From: Todiramphus chloris collaris
Lineage: Eukaryota > Chordata > Aves > Coraciiformes > Alcedinidae
Length of the DNA: 64,000 nt
NCBI GenBank assembly: GCA_025345505.1
Contig: JANVCC010000018.1
Span: forward strand, 36,933,166-36,997,165
Reading direction: 5' to 3'
Shown here: piece after piece, positions 1 through 14,800 of the stretch
Layout of the letters: every line of letters begins with the position of its first letter
How positions within the stretch are numbered: the first letter of the stretch is position 1
Position numbers and translations under genes: made by a program
Notes under the pieces: generated by a model
What the model saw: only the letters and a program-made list of their open reading frames with translations
The model's database searches: none
What the model was told of the DNA's origin: nothing

Positions 1-2343
1 GTGGCTTGATTACATTAAAATATCTTGGGGAGGTGTATGGCCATGTGAGTGCTTACTGCTAAGAAGATCTTGAGGTAATTCTGAATAATGAAGGAAGAGA
101 AAGGCCTCCTTTACGTGGGGAAAAAAAACCCACCCAAAACTATCAGGCCAGAGGACTGGCTTTCTAGGCCAAAATCTATTAAATTCAAGGGAAAAACAAC
201 TTTTAGATGGCCTTGTGCCTACACTTAGAAATTTAATTGAATTTGAAGTAGGCTTTATAGACTGCGGGACTCACAGTATGAGATTAATTATTTGTTGCAA
301 TGATGGCAAACATAGGCAGTAAATTGGCTCATTGGTCCTATCTGGGGTATAAAAAACAAAAAATCTGATGGGGGTGGTCAGGATAAATCAGGTAACATCT
401 CTGAATGGTGGAATGTCACACCAGGGACCAGGATGGGGAAAAGTTAAGGGTTTCTGGCAAAAAAAAAAAATTGGGGTTTTAATGTTCTTTTTGCTTGAAC
501 ATGCTAATGTCCCAAAGGCCGGTTCTTTACATAATTCTGTTTGCACAAGATGAAGGGGGTACCAGAGCTTTGCCAGCTTCATGTAACTCATTGCAAAATC
601 CTTGAAAATACTGTTTAAAAATATTTATGCAGGAAAAAAAAGTTATTTCACACATTTCTAGTCAGCAGCCAGCTTTTAAAATAAACCAATCTGTCCTCAG
701 AAATAAAAAGAAGAAGAAAAGATCCAAATTCACAGTTGGTGTAAATTACCAGACTTCCACTGAAGTCAGTGCAGCGCTGCCAATCTAAACTAACAGAGAA
801 TCCACTCCAGAAACCATGAACGTAATTTTAAAAATCTTTGAAACTGAGTCTGTGAAACATTATGTGCCTATAGAGTACCTTCCAGAAAGGCAAAGTGTGG
901 GGACAGCCTCCAGGTACCTTAGGACTGAAATTTTGCTTGAGGAATGTTACATCAGGTAACATGTAGCATTTCAAGCGTACTGATAAACAGTATGTATCCA
1001 TCAGTAATTACTTCTCCAGTAAAACAACTGGCACAGTAACTAGAGTTTTCTCATGTTAACATAGTTAAATATTTAACTAAAAACGTTACAGCTAATGAAA
1101 TATGGGTTTGGTTTTTTTTTTGAATTCTTGACATAAATGAACAAACAAATGAACTGTGGGCTCCCATGTCTGCAGCATATCATGTATCTGAACTATGGAA
1201 AGCTTCCTTTAGACAGGTTCTCTTTGGTTACCTCTCCCCTGTCAACCTCTTTCAGGGCACTGCACTGTTTTTAAAGGCGTGTCTGAGAGCTAGAAGTTGG
1301 GAGCATGTACCTTCTCCATCCCACTTGGGTGTGAAGAGGTGATCTCAGCACCCCAGGAAGGAGCATAAGATGATTTTTGGTTACCTTAAGCCATTAAAAG
1401 TCTCTCTGGAAGGGCCAGCTCATGATTGGAATATTTCTCTTGAAAAACAAATTGATTAAGCTCATGGCAGTGCACAGATCAGATATTCTCTTATTTCTTC
1501 TGTGAAGGTTGTGACAACCTTCCTATCTTACTCTCTCTTTTATGTTACATCCCAGAAGTTTTCTTTCTGGATGATTTCTTCAGATTGTGAAAAGGAGGGT
1601 GAAAACCCACCTTCATGGCATGAAAGGGTGGGTATGTGAAGACAGATGTGGCTGGTGTGCACCTACCTAGCAGCTGCAGGGGTCTCCTCCCACTCGGTAC
1701 CTCCAGCTCCTCTGTGGGCACATGGCAGTGATTGCTGCTGTGGCAGGGCCTGCACCTTGGCTAAAACCCACACTTATGTTTGTTCAGCATACAACGTGAT
1801 GGGATCTCATTCCAGGCCTCTGGGTACTGCTATAATATTAGTTTTACTGTCCTGTAATAATAACAAGAGTACATGTTTTATGAGAACACTGCTCTCAGCA
1901 CTGGAAAAAGCAACCGCTATTGGAAAGGGAATGTGAAGATTTTGGCTGAAAATCTCCTGGTGAACTTCAAGAGAGACTCCCGAGACCAGGGGCCAGGTCC
2001 TCAGGTGACAACTTGACATAGTCTTGCTTTGATCAACTCATGCCCACTACAGCCTGGGCTCCTGATGCATAAGAAGTGTTGAATTTGCTTTTTGTTTACT
2101 GCAGCAGTTGCCACCAGGTAGCCCAGAGAGGCTTTGCAGGCATCTTGACAGTCAAAGCCTGAGGGTATGGGAAAATCAGCATGCTTAGCTTTCCTGTGCT
2201 GAGCAGCAGGTTTGGCTGGAAAGCATGGACCCCAAGGTTAGCTTTACATCACTGGAGCTGGGTGTGGAATCCAGCTTCTTTCAGATCTAGAATTAAACCC
2301 CTGATGGCTTAAAAAAGTTCTGTGGGGAAAAAGTGATGGGTTT

Positions 2344-2398
2344 GAAAGGGAATGAGAAGGGGGGGGAATTAAGAGAAAAAAAAAAAGAAGAAGAAAAT
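2344..2398. repeat. Purine-rich low-complexity tract
   Basis: The + strand is almost entirely A and G here, with a run of eight G around 2359-2366 and a long A run followed by GAA units. This is a simple low-complexity tract with no sign of function. Confidence 0.7.
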
Positions 2399-3262
2399 GT
2401 GGCAACAGCTCCAGAGATTGACATGGCAAAAACAGAGAAAATGTGACTTATCTGTGGGCAGCAGTTAAGAACACAGGCTGGATGGGAACCAAAGGCTGCG
2501 TGCCCTTGCTCGCAGCTGGGAGATGTCTGTCTGCCTTTGGTGAGGAGCTTGCACTGGTCACCACTGGCTGACTGAGGAGAAAATTACTTTCTCGAGCCTG
2601 TGAAACTCCTCAGGGCAGCAAAAAAATTGTCCTTAATTGTGTGTGAAATTCTTGGAAGAGCCAGGTCCTAATCACTAATAGAGATCCCTAAGCCAGCTAA
2701 CACTGACGACCCGTTTCCAAAGGTCAAGGTCTAACATGGCCAGTTGGGCTGATCAACAGCAGGCAAATGCTGTCCTACTTCTGTAGCAAGACGTCTGAGT
2801 GACATATGCTCTGCTGCTATGCATTATAGGAAAACATCCACAAGGAAGGTTTTACATATTTGCTGTGAAAAAAAGGAAATGTCCTTACTCATATCATATG
2901 AACTTCGGGATATTAAATAGTTGAATGCTCTACATTACAGAAGTAAATGCTTCCCCCATGGAAGAAGAATGCAAATGTTTGCATTAGTTATATGTCATGC
3001 AACTACCTGGCTACATACGTCTGGTATATGTAATGTATGCTTTGCAGTAATACATTTGTTGCTTATTGCTGGATAAGAACACCAGTAGAAAAGAGATTTA
3101 AGAGGTACACAGTATAAAACTCGGACTTCTAATTTGCAATCATTGTTTTATCTTAAGCAATTCTAAGAAACATCTGTGTCCCAACTAGTCCTGAAGGAGT
3201 TTATTAAGCAGATCTTCACATTTTAAAAAGCTGTCATGAGGGCCTGCCTGTTTCACAGGAGG

Positions 3263-3285
3263 AAAAAAAAAAAAAAAAAAAAAAA
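3263..3285 (+). repeat. Poly(A) tract
   Basis: Twenty-three consecutive A residues, followed by GAGAAAAGG. I looked upstream for a retroposed sequence that this could be the tail of and recognised none, so it is called only as a homopolymer. Confidence 0.85.
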
Positions 3286-6200
3286 GAGAAAAGGACAGCT
3301 CTCCTGCCAAAATAAATCAATTAGCTCATGGATTTTATGTGTCTTCCGAAACCTGTAAAGATGCGGAGTAATGTTCTTCATTATCTTGAAGTAATTTTTA
3401 GGACACAAATTTTGTTTCTTGAAGTGTGGATATTATTTATTCTTTGGCAGGAGTCCTTTCAAAAATGTTGCTAAACACTTTTTGAATGTGAACTGGTAGA
3501 TTCAGGCTTTAACAGTGTCTAGGAAATATAACACGTTATTTCCCATTTTTTCACAAATGAAGAGTACCTATAATATTACAGAAAATGGGACTAAAGATAG
3601 ATATATTTTCCTCTCTTTTTCTTTCACTGACCCATTATTTTTCTTTTATTGTCTTTTGTTATCTTCTAGGATCAGAGAACAGAAGACAAATGATAAAATA
3701 GGAAGCTAACCATAAAGAGCATTCCCAGGAAACTTTGCCTAAATATTGAAAACAAGGATGTAAGATACTAAACAGAAACAAAATGTATTCACAATATCAA
3801 TAGTATGGTAGGATACTTAACATTTTCTTGCTACTTCTATTTTAGACATATTTTAAATTATAAAAAACCTGGATAATAAGCTTTCCATTTAAATTTTATT
3901 TTCCAATTTGATTTAATTTAATTTCTCATCTTCTTACCATTATTATTTTCAGATAGATGCAATACTTTTTCTTAGAATCTGTCTGTTACTATTAGTGTTA
4001 TTTGCATGATTCTGTGTTTTATTATTGTGACTGAATTGCTTAAAGGCTCATTAAATTTATTGTGATATCGGACACAATTTTATTGTGTTACATTTGTTTC
4101 AGGATTCAAATGCTATTCATTTGGAAAGGGATTTCTACGCACTCATCCCATCCCCCTCATGAAATCAGTAGTCTTAAGTAGTTCCAGAATTTTCTGATAA
4201 TTCTTTACAGTCACTGGTCTGAGTAAGAAAAAGACTTTGATAAGCTACAATGAGTTGAATCTTGCAAAGCAAAAGGAATGAGTTCTGCTGATTTTGGTGG
4301 AGATTGAATGAATCTTCTAACAGGAACCATCTGATTTTGTAGACAAAAGTCCCGATCCTCACTTTGATAAATCTCTTATTTGAATGAAGATTGCAGTATT
4401 AGACCCACATGGAACTTGGTCAGAGGCCAAAAATTGGAAAGGGAACAGAATTTTTTTCATCATCCAATGTGCTGAGAATGGAGACATTAGTTTGTGATTA
4501 GAAATCTGACTCTATTGTTGTGCAGATGTATTCTAGCTATTGTCCTGCAAGAGCAAAAAAGGGCAAGTGAGGTAAAAATGCTTTTCCCCTAAAAAGAATT
4601 ACTTTTCACCCATGCTGACAAGATCCCTATGTGTTTGTTTACTCCAGCAACCTGTCGTACGTGAATGGCTGTACAGCTGCATTTTCACAAAGACAGCAGA
4701 AATAGTAACACATCTGAGAGTTCACATCGCACTCCTGTAGACTCCTCAGGGAGGTTGTGAATCTGGCTCTAATGGTGTCATCAAAATGCACTTGCATATG
4801 GCAGTTTGTGGTAGGTACACCAAAAGTATCCTGGTGCTCCCTACAAGAGGAATGCTTTGCTGGAAAGTGGTGGGACTTCAACTCCTGCTCCTCAAAAGGT
4901 CCCTCTCAGCCATGGGGTGACTCTCTTTTGTTTTTAGCAGGATTCTGGCTGAAACTGAGATTTCTCCTGAGATTCAAGTGCCAAGTATTAAATATTGTGC
5001 AAGACTATCAGGCCACAAGGATTCTCTGCTATATGGAGATCTAGGAGAAATAGCTGAACTTGTGACATTTCTGAGGAAATGTGAATTTTTCAGTTCCTTG
5101 TCTCCCATGAAACCAAAACTAGGAGCAGATTCAATGCTGTATCTATTCCCAAAATTTATCTAAGTTAAATGAACTCTTGATCTGTGTTGCAACGACTTCC
5201 ATTGACAAAGAGTGATTGGATATGTCTACTGCATGACCTCACAGGAATTGCAGTCTTTACTTATGTTGGGCCATGAATCATACAGAAGTCATAAACACCT
5301 CAAAATACCACCAGATATCTTTACTGACTATATTGTCCCATGAAGACTGCATATAGGCATTCTGGTAGTTTGTCAAAGCCTATCAGTATGGTGGGATTAT
5401 TGTTGAACTCCATCCAAGTAATCAGATTTGGACTTTAGAAAACATGCTGCAGTCATTAACAGGCAGCTAATTAATAGCAGTGGTGAGTTTGTGGAAAAGC
5501 TACCAGTGTTTCATAAGTATTTTGTCTCTGTCTTGTATGATGTTGTGTATTAGCAGAAGCACGATATATCAGATTCAGGCAGCAGTGCATTACACATATT
5601 TCTTACTAAATGGCTACTGTTGAAAAGGAATATATATCTTTAACAAGCAAGAACACACCTCTGCTTTAAAGTCCACTGCAGGATTAGCATTTAGCACTGT
5701 GTTTGCAGATGCGTGCTATAATGAAATGTATGCTTTTGTACGTATGGGGTCCAAAAAGGGAAAATAAGCTCTGTTCTGTGGAGCAGCTAGAGTGAAGGCT
5801 GCATCTAGTGGTATCTGAAAGAAAAGTCAGTTGCATCAAACTCTATCTTATTCTCAGGCAGCGGAGTAACCACTTGGATTTTAGTCATGTCCCTTCCCCC
5901 TTCCAAAACTTCATTATAACCAAACTACTAAATGCATTTCACTTCCCCACTTGAAAGAACATGGATGCATCTGCATGAGGAGACAGGTTTAGCTTTCTGT
6001 GGGTATTAAACATGAATTCTGAGCTGTCTTCAAGGAAGGGCAGGTGCACAAATACACACACACGAACACTCTGGGAAGTAGAAAGGAAAATTTTATATCA
6101 TTATTCCTTACCTCCCTACTACCTGGACTCATGAGAAACTGGCAAGAATTCAGCTTTTACAGTTTAAAGTATTTATTTCTGCTACTTATGTACAGCTCAC

Positions 6201-6926
6201 ATTTTAGGTCATCCCTTTGACCATACTTAGTTTCTACATAAGCTTTTGGAAAGGATGCTATTGTTTAATTCTTTTGCAAAATTAATAAAGTTTGAATATG
6301 CCACAAAACTTCTAGACCAGGAAGGTTAATGAATTATAAAGTTGTCAGCTGATTAAAAAATTCTGTTTTTCAAGCTGCCTTCCTATAATTTCTAGACTCC
6401 GTACATGTTTATATATGTTTTCATGGAAGATGACAATGGCTTCTATCTTTCTGTAGATCAATATAAAGCCAGCAAGATTATTTGTCCCTCCATATATAGT
6501 GTTGATCTCTCTTCCTCTTCAATTTTGTCTCTACTTAATATTACAAGAGCTAAAACCTCTCCCGATTTTTCTGTTTAAGCTAAAGAATAGCTGTACTTCC
6601 AACAAAATTATTATGGCCGGATAAAAGAGGGGGAAGGTGGCAGTTGTGAAGAGCAATAAAGGCCAGCTACAAGATCTTTGTACTAAAAGGTGATCTGCAT
6701 TATCAAAGTCCCTGAGAACTCCGCTTTATGGTTTAATATCTTTAACAAAATTTATATATATAAATATTTATATTACAGGCTTTTCTTAGTCTCTATGCAA
6801 CCTTAACAGTAATAGAGTTTTATGTTTTAATTTCCTTTAAAGAAAGTCTTCTTTGGAACCCATGAACATTTCAGTGTTTTGGAAAGATTAAATATCTGTC
6901 AAATATCTATTGAGACCTACGATTTC

Positions 6927-6950
6927 ATTTATTTATTTATTTATTTATTT
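6927..6950 (+). repeat. (ATTT)6 microsatellite
   Basis: Six tandem ATTT units without interruption. This tetranucleotide microsatellite is likely length-polymorphic. Confidence 0.9.
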
Positions 6951-8462
6951 CATCCACTCAGGTTTTTTTTTTTTTGAGAAACAGGACTATATGTATTGTA
7001 AATAATGCAGAAAAAAAAAAAAATCTGTATTATCTGATAAGCTGAAATAGCCCTGTCTGTTGGTTAATTATCCAAATACTAAAGAAAAGTTAGGCTAATG
7101 ATTTCCAGACAGTTGCTATGCCATATCATGTTAAAGCAGCTGTTAACCATATGCACTACTGTAGTTCTGCTTATATTAACCATTATGAAATTTTCCTTGG
7201 GGAAAAAAGCTCACGTGCTTGCAGAGAACCTCTCTGCCCTCTTTTTAAATGAAATAAGTTGGTTATTCTTAGAGCATGGTGAATAATTTGTAACAAATCA
7301 CTTGGTGATTTTCTCCTGCTTATGAATAGAGATTGTGCTTTTCCAAAGCCACCATGCACACAAGGAACTGAAGTCTCCCTAGCAGTTTGGGACATGTCTG
7401 TAGCTTGCAACAGAGCAGGAGGGAGCACTAGGAGACGCCTCCAAAACTGGCACTGGTGTAACAACAGCAGTGCAGCGCTGGCTTTGGTGGCCACGTGGCT
7501 TTGGGATGCAAGGTTGCATTTCTTCATGGCACTGCAATGTGCTGCACTGATCCATCAGCTCAACTGAGGCTAATGTGGCAAATCCTGACACTGTTGTTTT
7601 ACAGAGGACTTTTTTATTTTGTTTTTTTTCGAGAGACAGACAGAGTGATCTGTGAATTCCTAGGGGTTTATGGCAGCAATTATTATAGTGACAGCCCCCA
7701 GAGAAAGAAGATTTATGGACAGAGGCAGCCTTTTTTATTAGGCTGAATAATATAGTTGAAAAAAAGAGACAAACTTTTGGGTCAACACCCCTTTTTCAGG
7801 TCCAAGATAGAAGAATGTCTTAAGGACAGATTGTGTGAGTGACAACTGGTTTATTGGTGGGCATTTTTCTGTGGTTTCCCCCCTCCCAGTTAGAACATAG
7901 GAGTTATTTTTTCTTTATAAACGTTGCCTCATTTTTCTTAAAACATTAAAACTACAACATGATGTACATCTTTTACAAGTGTAATAAGTACCTACCATCA
8001 TTCTTATCAAACTTGCAGCATAATTTATCACCTTTAGTTGTTCAAAGGAAGGTTATCTCCATTAACTCAGATTGAGACTATATTTACATTTATTTTAGGT
8101 ATATTTGTCTGAATTTGTTGTGTCCTCGGTTGCATTCACCTCCTGTGAGTATTCAAGCAAATGTTCATGAAAATAAATGAATTTTACAATGAAAATGGTT
8201 TTACTAGATAATGATCACAGAAATCTTTTGTCTTAAAATACCTACCCTGGTCACTGTGAAAGATTCCCATTTCTTCTCTCTGCCTCCTGGTCCCAAAGCT
8301 CAGAAGAAGGTAGTTGCACAGGGGTATCACCTGTAAGACTTCAGACATGTTCCTTCTTTTTGGTGTGAGTAAACCCTGGGTGTTACACACCAAAACATCA
8401 TGGTAGATGGAGACCAAAGCAAAGCACTTACTGTGGGTAGAGGTCTAAAATGACATTTGACA

Positions 8463-8862
8463 AGTAACAGCTGAAGGAATTTAGATTGTTTAGTCTGCAG
8501 AAGAATAAAAAGAAATTGTGATAGCAGCCTTCAGGTACATGAGGGTAGCAGTGAGAAGAGTGAAAAAAAAACATTCCTCTGTCCTTTGTGCATAAAAAGG
8601 AGGTAATTTAAACGAATAATAATTATTTTAGGTACCAGAATAACAAGAATATTGTCCTTATTGTAATAAATAAACAAGTGTTGAAATAGATTGTCTAGGG
8701 GAACTGTGAAGCCAAATCACCAAAAGTACCCAAGAACAATTCAGAAAAGCAGATGGTAGGAATAGTATACATGTAGTTATATGCCCTAGCATGACAGAGA
8801 TGGATCAGCTAGATAACTTCTTAGTGTTCCTTATAGATGTCTTTTCTCTGATCTTATAACTA
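8463..8862 (+). mobile_element. Ancient CR1 LINE 3' fragment
   Basis: The stretch follows the layout of a CR1 3' terminal region but is heavily diverged. It starts with a CTGAAGGAATTTAG-like segment that in CR1 encodes the Glu-Lys-rich end of ORF2. It continues through 'cagccttcaggtacatgagg' and a decayed 'agattgtctagggga' block, equivalent to the NRLPR region. It ends near 8858 with a degraded form of the usual CR1 terminal segment. No reading frame survives. The divergence suggests one of the oldest CR1 layers in the window. The call comes from remembered CR1 layout; alignment to CR1 consensus sequences would settle the subfamily. Confidence 0.65.
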
Positions 8863-8869
8863 CATGATG

Positions 8870-11800
8870 ATAGCTGTATAACAATGGTAAAAAAACACAC
8901 AGAAAAGATGTCCTCCAAAATTCTTTGACTCTTTTCAGTCTGACTTCTTGACGGTGAACCAACAAAGGATTTTCCCCCAAAAATGGTCAGTGTTTTTCAT
9001 CTATGACCTGACTTCCATGATATAGCAATATTATGCCAGCACAACTCAGCCACACTCACGATGATCTGTAACTTAATTTCACAAGTGTATTATAAGATTA
9101 TAATATTTTAGCAGCTAGCTGAACAGAATGAGCTCACTGACTTGGTGAAGAGAAACATTCAGATGAGAGGAGCTTGCACTGTGATCTAGTAGACATCTCT
9201 GAATCCAAACAATTCTCCTCAGCAAACCAAAGACTTGTTAGATGCCTTTTCCTGCTTGTAACAAATCTGAAAAATCACACTTTGTGAGGACACCAAACCT
9301 TCTCAGGCAATGACAAACACTTTAAAAATAACTGTTCTGACAGGGTGTCCAAATTATTGACAGGAAGGAAACGTTCATTTGTGCAACAAGAGTGAAAACT
9401 GACAGCCCGTCCCTGGTGCTCTTCTTCCCAATGAAGCCCTTACTCTGACCTGTGGCCTCACCAGGCGGCCTGTGAGCAGAGAACAGGGAGAGTATAAGAA
9501 AATAGTTTCTACTACAGCTTCTTTTCCGAAAGGAAGTCTGCTGCAGATGCTGCAGTTGTATCATTCATATTACCTGCTAAAAATCTATAAAGAGTTAATA
9601 AAGCCATCTGGAAAATCAAGGACTTTTACTTTTAGGATACAGCAAAATGCCTTATTAATAGTTATACTGCATATTATTTTTCTCTTTATACATTTAAATA
9701 CACCCAGGTCAAAAACTGCAGGGCTGTATATGTCTCCCTTGTACCCTCCTGGTTCCCTTTTCCTCAGTGCTCCATGTTGTCCTGTGGCTTTAAGTCCGAA
9801 GATTTTCCTTCTGACTCTTCAACTTTTCTTACCAGGTGGGAGCCCTGGGTAATATGACTCTTGCCTGTGGCAGCTCCTGGCATTGATGTCACTGGGCATG
9901 TGAAGCATTTTGTATTTATAAAAGACTGAAAGTGTACTGGGACAGTGACTATGAGCATCTAGAGTGTTAAACTCAATGATACTGTTGGCTTGACTCAGAG
10001 CTATACCCTTGTAAAAATAACTTCCAGAATTGTATCCACACATCCATTGGTCCATTAGTCTTGCTTGTCTCGAAGACTACACAGCGGGGTTTTTTCAGAT
10101 GTTTCCCATGAGGAAAGGGCTTTGCATGGCCAGATTATTTGGAGATACTGCTCTAATGACCTTGATCCTGCAAAACAATTTTTTTTTTTTTTAATCCATC
10201 GTGATACCTTTCTCATATTTTAATCCAAAATAAAGTGAATTCCAGTCTTTTTCATCCTGTTCTCCAAACTCTTTACCAGTGCAATGGCCTGCTATGGCTA
10301 CAGCACAATTCTGGCTGGAATAAGGCTTAATTAGCTGCCAATGATGTCATGTCCATGTCTGTGTTAAAGGCACAGGTCTAAGTGTTCCTCCTTATTTAAT
10401 GTACTGCAGAAATTCCATTTTGGAATAGCATTAAGATGCTTCAGAGCCAATCTTGTATTTCTCTCATAGTTGAGACACTTGGCCTTCAGCCTTCTGACAC
10501 TACCCCAGTTGTGCTATAATGGTCCAGAAACACACTGCCTGTTGTGTTTTATTGCTTATGTGAAAACTGTCCAATTCCTTGTCAGTTGACAAGGGAGGAG
10601 CGTCGCATTGAAGGATTGCACAGCAGTGTGTCTGGGAGCTATGTTATTTCACACCAGCAGCAACCTTTCAGTGTTTTTGCGGCAGCCCAGTAGAGCCTTG
10701 GTGCTGTTGCCGTACAGCAGAGAGCAAACCCCATTGTAGTCACTCTCCCTGCCAGAGACTAACGCATGTTGCCAAATATCTCCCCTCAACACATTTATTG
10801 AACATTAAAACAGCAGAATAGCATTGAATGAAGTCCAGTAATTTTATAGGATATATTTTAGTCACTAGACTTTGAAGACTAGTCCAATGTTAATTATAAA
10901 GTTTCTGTGTCTGGCTAACATATTGTTAACAGTTATTTTGTAAGTGCTAATGGCAAGATGGAAGATTTCCAATAGTTTTATTGAGGAAGTGGCAATTAAA
11001 ATGTTGAGCACTGCAACATACATACAAAATAAAAATAATCCTGCATACACAGCACTTTGTCTAAAAAAAAAAGAAATCAGAAAAAAACAAGGATGAATAT
11101 TTTCTTTTGAAATAAATGCAACCATTTTCTTTCTAAAAAGTTTCACTTTTGAAAAAAAAACCAAACATTGATTTACTTGCCAACTTCAAATGTCACGAGT
11201 CTTGAACAAGTTTGACATTGTTTAAAAGCACATCGTGAAACTATTAGAAAGCTAAGACAAGTTGCTATGTTATGTTTTTCCACACACAAAGAGCAACAAT
11301 ATGTTCTCAGTTTGAGTAACTTCTTTTAGATTAAGGGAAACAAAACAAGAAAGAACAAAAGCGAAGTGTTCACAAGCGTGTGTGGAAGTGTCTACATAGG
11401 GCAATTTTTATTGTGTGAGTGGGAAGAGGTTCTCTCTAAGTGCTACCATGAGGTCACCTGGGCACACTGATGCTCCCACTGTTGTCCTGCTGCATTCAAT
11501 CAGGAAAAAAAAGGACTGTCTATATGTCTTTGTATTGTCCATCAATTAGCAGGCTCAACAGAGATTTGCTTTGCAGAACAAATGGCTACCACCTGCTAAA
11601 CAGAGCCCTGGCGGGATCTATAGTGTAGACAGGAGTCCAACAGCACCAGGGTTGGCTTTTAGTGTGAAGTTGGTCAGTACAAGGCACATAATCCATGAAG
11701 CTGAGTGTGAGCCTAAGGCTCCAGACGTTTGAGTGGGTTTGGGTTTGCCTGCAACATACCTGTTTTAATCTAAACCTGCTGCAGTGGACAGGTTTTAAAG

Positions 11801-14800
11801 CCCTTCCTTAATGTTTTTCCAGACAGCTCTGTTTCCAGCCATCTTGGTAAAGCTGGATTTCACATCCTTTTCTGGCCAAGTGGATGTGAGCTCGCAGCTT
11901 TGGGGAGCGAAAAGCTGCTCTGGAATCCCAGGGCATGTCCCCAGCTCCCTTGTCAGCGTCAAAGTGGGTAACAACCTTGGCAGCTACAGGTATCTGGGGA
12001 GAGTGAGGAGATGCATTTCCTAATTTTCCAGGCCCTCCACAGCATTGACTGGCCACAGAAAAGCCACCCTGGATTTCCCTCCCCTTCCTTCTCTCCACCC
12101 TCCTCCTTCCTCCCTGCTTAGTGGTCCTGTCATGATCTTGGCAGGCAGCTGGCACTGCCTTCCTTGTTGGGGGGTTTACTCCCTATTTCCAATTCAATGC
12201 CTTCCCTGTTGAGAGAAGATTCATCACAGGTTTTATTTAGTATTTTGAAAGACAAATTTATTTTAGGGTACTGTCTGATGAAAGCCACTGGGGGAACAAA
12301 TCCCAACTTTGGGCACTTGACTGAAGCACATTACTCTGTTGTTCAATGTGTAGTCTCAGGAAATCACGTGAGGCATCTCCAGAGGGCAAGTCATCCCATC
12401 TGAGATCTGAATCACCTCTGGAGAGATCTTTCACTCTTCACTGCCTACAGGGAAGTATATTCCTAGCCCAGGTGCAACTCAGCAGTTCCTGAGGTTCAGT
12501 GAGCAAACCTGGACCATCAGTCCAGGCTGCTCAATTGCTTGCTCAGATAAAGCAACAAACCTATGATGTGAAGGTACACTAGAATGGCAAGAGGTGTTTT
12601 GTTGAAGGAAACAGTAATATAAAAAATTGAGGGAGTAAAAAAAATTCCAAGACTGAATGTTCCCTGCCCGTTATTCTTACATTTTCCCTTGTATTTCCAC
12701 AGAAGAAAAAAAGAGAAAGAACAGGAAATCATTGCACTAGATCTCCTTTTTTGTTTTGCTTTGCCTCTGTTTTTAACTTTTTGCACGGTCACAAAAGGCA
12801 GCAAGGGGATTCTGCCCAGCCTGAGCACCCACGCACCACACACCATTCTCCAGTGTGACCCCATGACTATTTGGCAGAAACCAAGGACTGGGTTTTGGGG
12901 TTTCCTGTGGTTGAACTGTAGCAGAGCACATTCAGCTTCCCCTAAAACCAAAAGCTGTGACACATCAGTGAGGTCTGGCTGGACACAAAGGAAAGATGTT
13001 AATATAGATCTAAAGGAGCCCAATTCCACTGACCTCCTGCAAAAGCCTAAATAATTTTCAATAAGCTTTTAAAAAAAATGTTACCTCTCATCCGCAGTGC
13101 AAGGCTGTCTGAATGCAGCTTATAGAACAGTGTTTGAGGGCTGAGCACCTCTGATCATTGAAGAAGTTTGGCTTCACACCTTGCCTGGTGGCTCAGGTGT
13201 ACCTCTCACACAGCAGAGGACAACCTTTTCAGCCCCACAGCCCCCTTTCAGAATTTTCAGGGAATGTGCCCTTCAACACAAATGTAAACCTTCTGGCAGC
13301 AGAAGGTTGCCTGTCTCAGTTACAACTTCCAGGCCCTTTCAAAGCAGTGTACAACTTCCAGAGGATCCCCGAGCTGAGATCCATCACACATTTGAATGGC
13401 ACTTCAGTGCTTTGCCTGGAAAATACTAACCTGCCTGATTTTAGACACTGAACTTTGCCTAAGAGGTTTGCCCTGGACCCACTCACAGCAGAGGGGTACG
13501 CTGCTCCATAGAGAGGGAGTCTGGTGCTTCCTGCCCACTCTGATGACCATATCCTTCAGGGTAATGTGGCCATCATTTGCTCCTTGTGACCCTCAGTCCA
13601 GCTTGAGCTACATGGACATGCAACTCCCACCTCTGCTGCTGCTGTTGTGGAGACCTGCAGGAGCATCACCTGTCAAACAAATGCTTCCTGAAGAACAGCC
13701 TTTAGCACCAGTTTTAGTGTCTAGTTTTGTGAGCATCATTCAAGCTGCTGAGCCCTGACCTGAGCAAGGAGTGGTTGTACAGGAAGAAACAGTCAGGGTG
13801 CCTTCAAAGAACATGCTTCAGCTATCCACTGGGCTGCAGAAGGGGACCAACAGGTATTAGCAGTTATATGGAAAATCCGGGAGTGATAAAATAGCACTTT
13901 TGAGATGTTCAGTTGTAAAACCTGCCACAGACCGTTTTCTCAATCAATCCAAGCTTTATGTATAACTTGATAAAAGATTTATTAGGTGAGGGATAATAAA
14001 TATGTAGAAAAGAATGGTACGGAAAATAAGAGTAATATACCTGTAAATGGTCTGCTATTCTGAGCTGAATTAAACAAGAGCTTGCCTGTGACAAGTTGGT
14101 CCATATGATTTATTTATTAAAAAAGGAAAAAAAAAAACCCAAAACAAAACCACCATCAAACAAAATCAAACAAAACAACAAACAAACAAACAAACAAAAC
14201 CAAAAGAAAAGCAGGGTATAATAAACTCATGTAATATCTATTGGTAGAGAGCAGCAGTTTTTGACCGTTGATGCTCTGCTTCTCTAGCTATTTCTCCAGG
14301 GTCTCTTTTAGCTTAAGAGTGGACTTTAAGGTGTTAGCTATTAGTGTTTGTGCTGCTGTTCACAAGTCACAACCATAGTGCAGCCCAACATCAAAAGGCA
14401 TGAGGCAGCAGACTGATTAGGAAACACAGATCACTGAGGTCAATGCTGGATGTTTTCTGTGAGTGGTTAAAAGATACATCTGGTAACTAATGGGACATTG
14501 ACACAGTGAATTACTGTTATTAAGAAAGTTAGGGACACCCAGAGAGAGCACTGAAAACTTTCCTGGAAATGGTTATACTGGTACTTTTGGTGTGGCCTCT
14601 GTAGTGATTTAAAGGCAATGTGCTTGAAAGCATCCTTGCAGTACAATCCAAAAAGTGTGGCAGGACTGAACTGGTGCATGGAGAGAGAGACTCCAAGACC
14701 AATATTTCCTATTCACGGATAGACTTCTTTACTGGTGATGTCAGTATTTTTCTCTGAGAATTGTACTGTCAGTAGAGAATCTTCTCCAGAAAAAGCCAGC

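Larger units (their letters stand above)
1..8460. other. Unannotated AT-rich noncoding DNA
   Basis: No reading frame here exceeds what chance gives in AT-rich DNA (longest about 114 codons), and none resembles a family I know. I saw no transposon ends and no RNA gene. Only the simple repeats listed separately stand out. Distant conserved noncoding elements or single short exons would be invisible to me. Confidence 0.6.

Noticed and set aside
3200-3290. Poly(A) at 3263-3285 as the tail of a processed pseudogene or SINE
   Set aside because: No body resembling a known transcript or tRNA-derived SINE upstream, and no matching flanking duplication seen.
12517-13029. 170-codon minus-strand open frame
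   Set aside because: Within the chance range, overlapped by a 121-codon frame on the other strand, with no recognisable domain.
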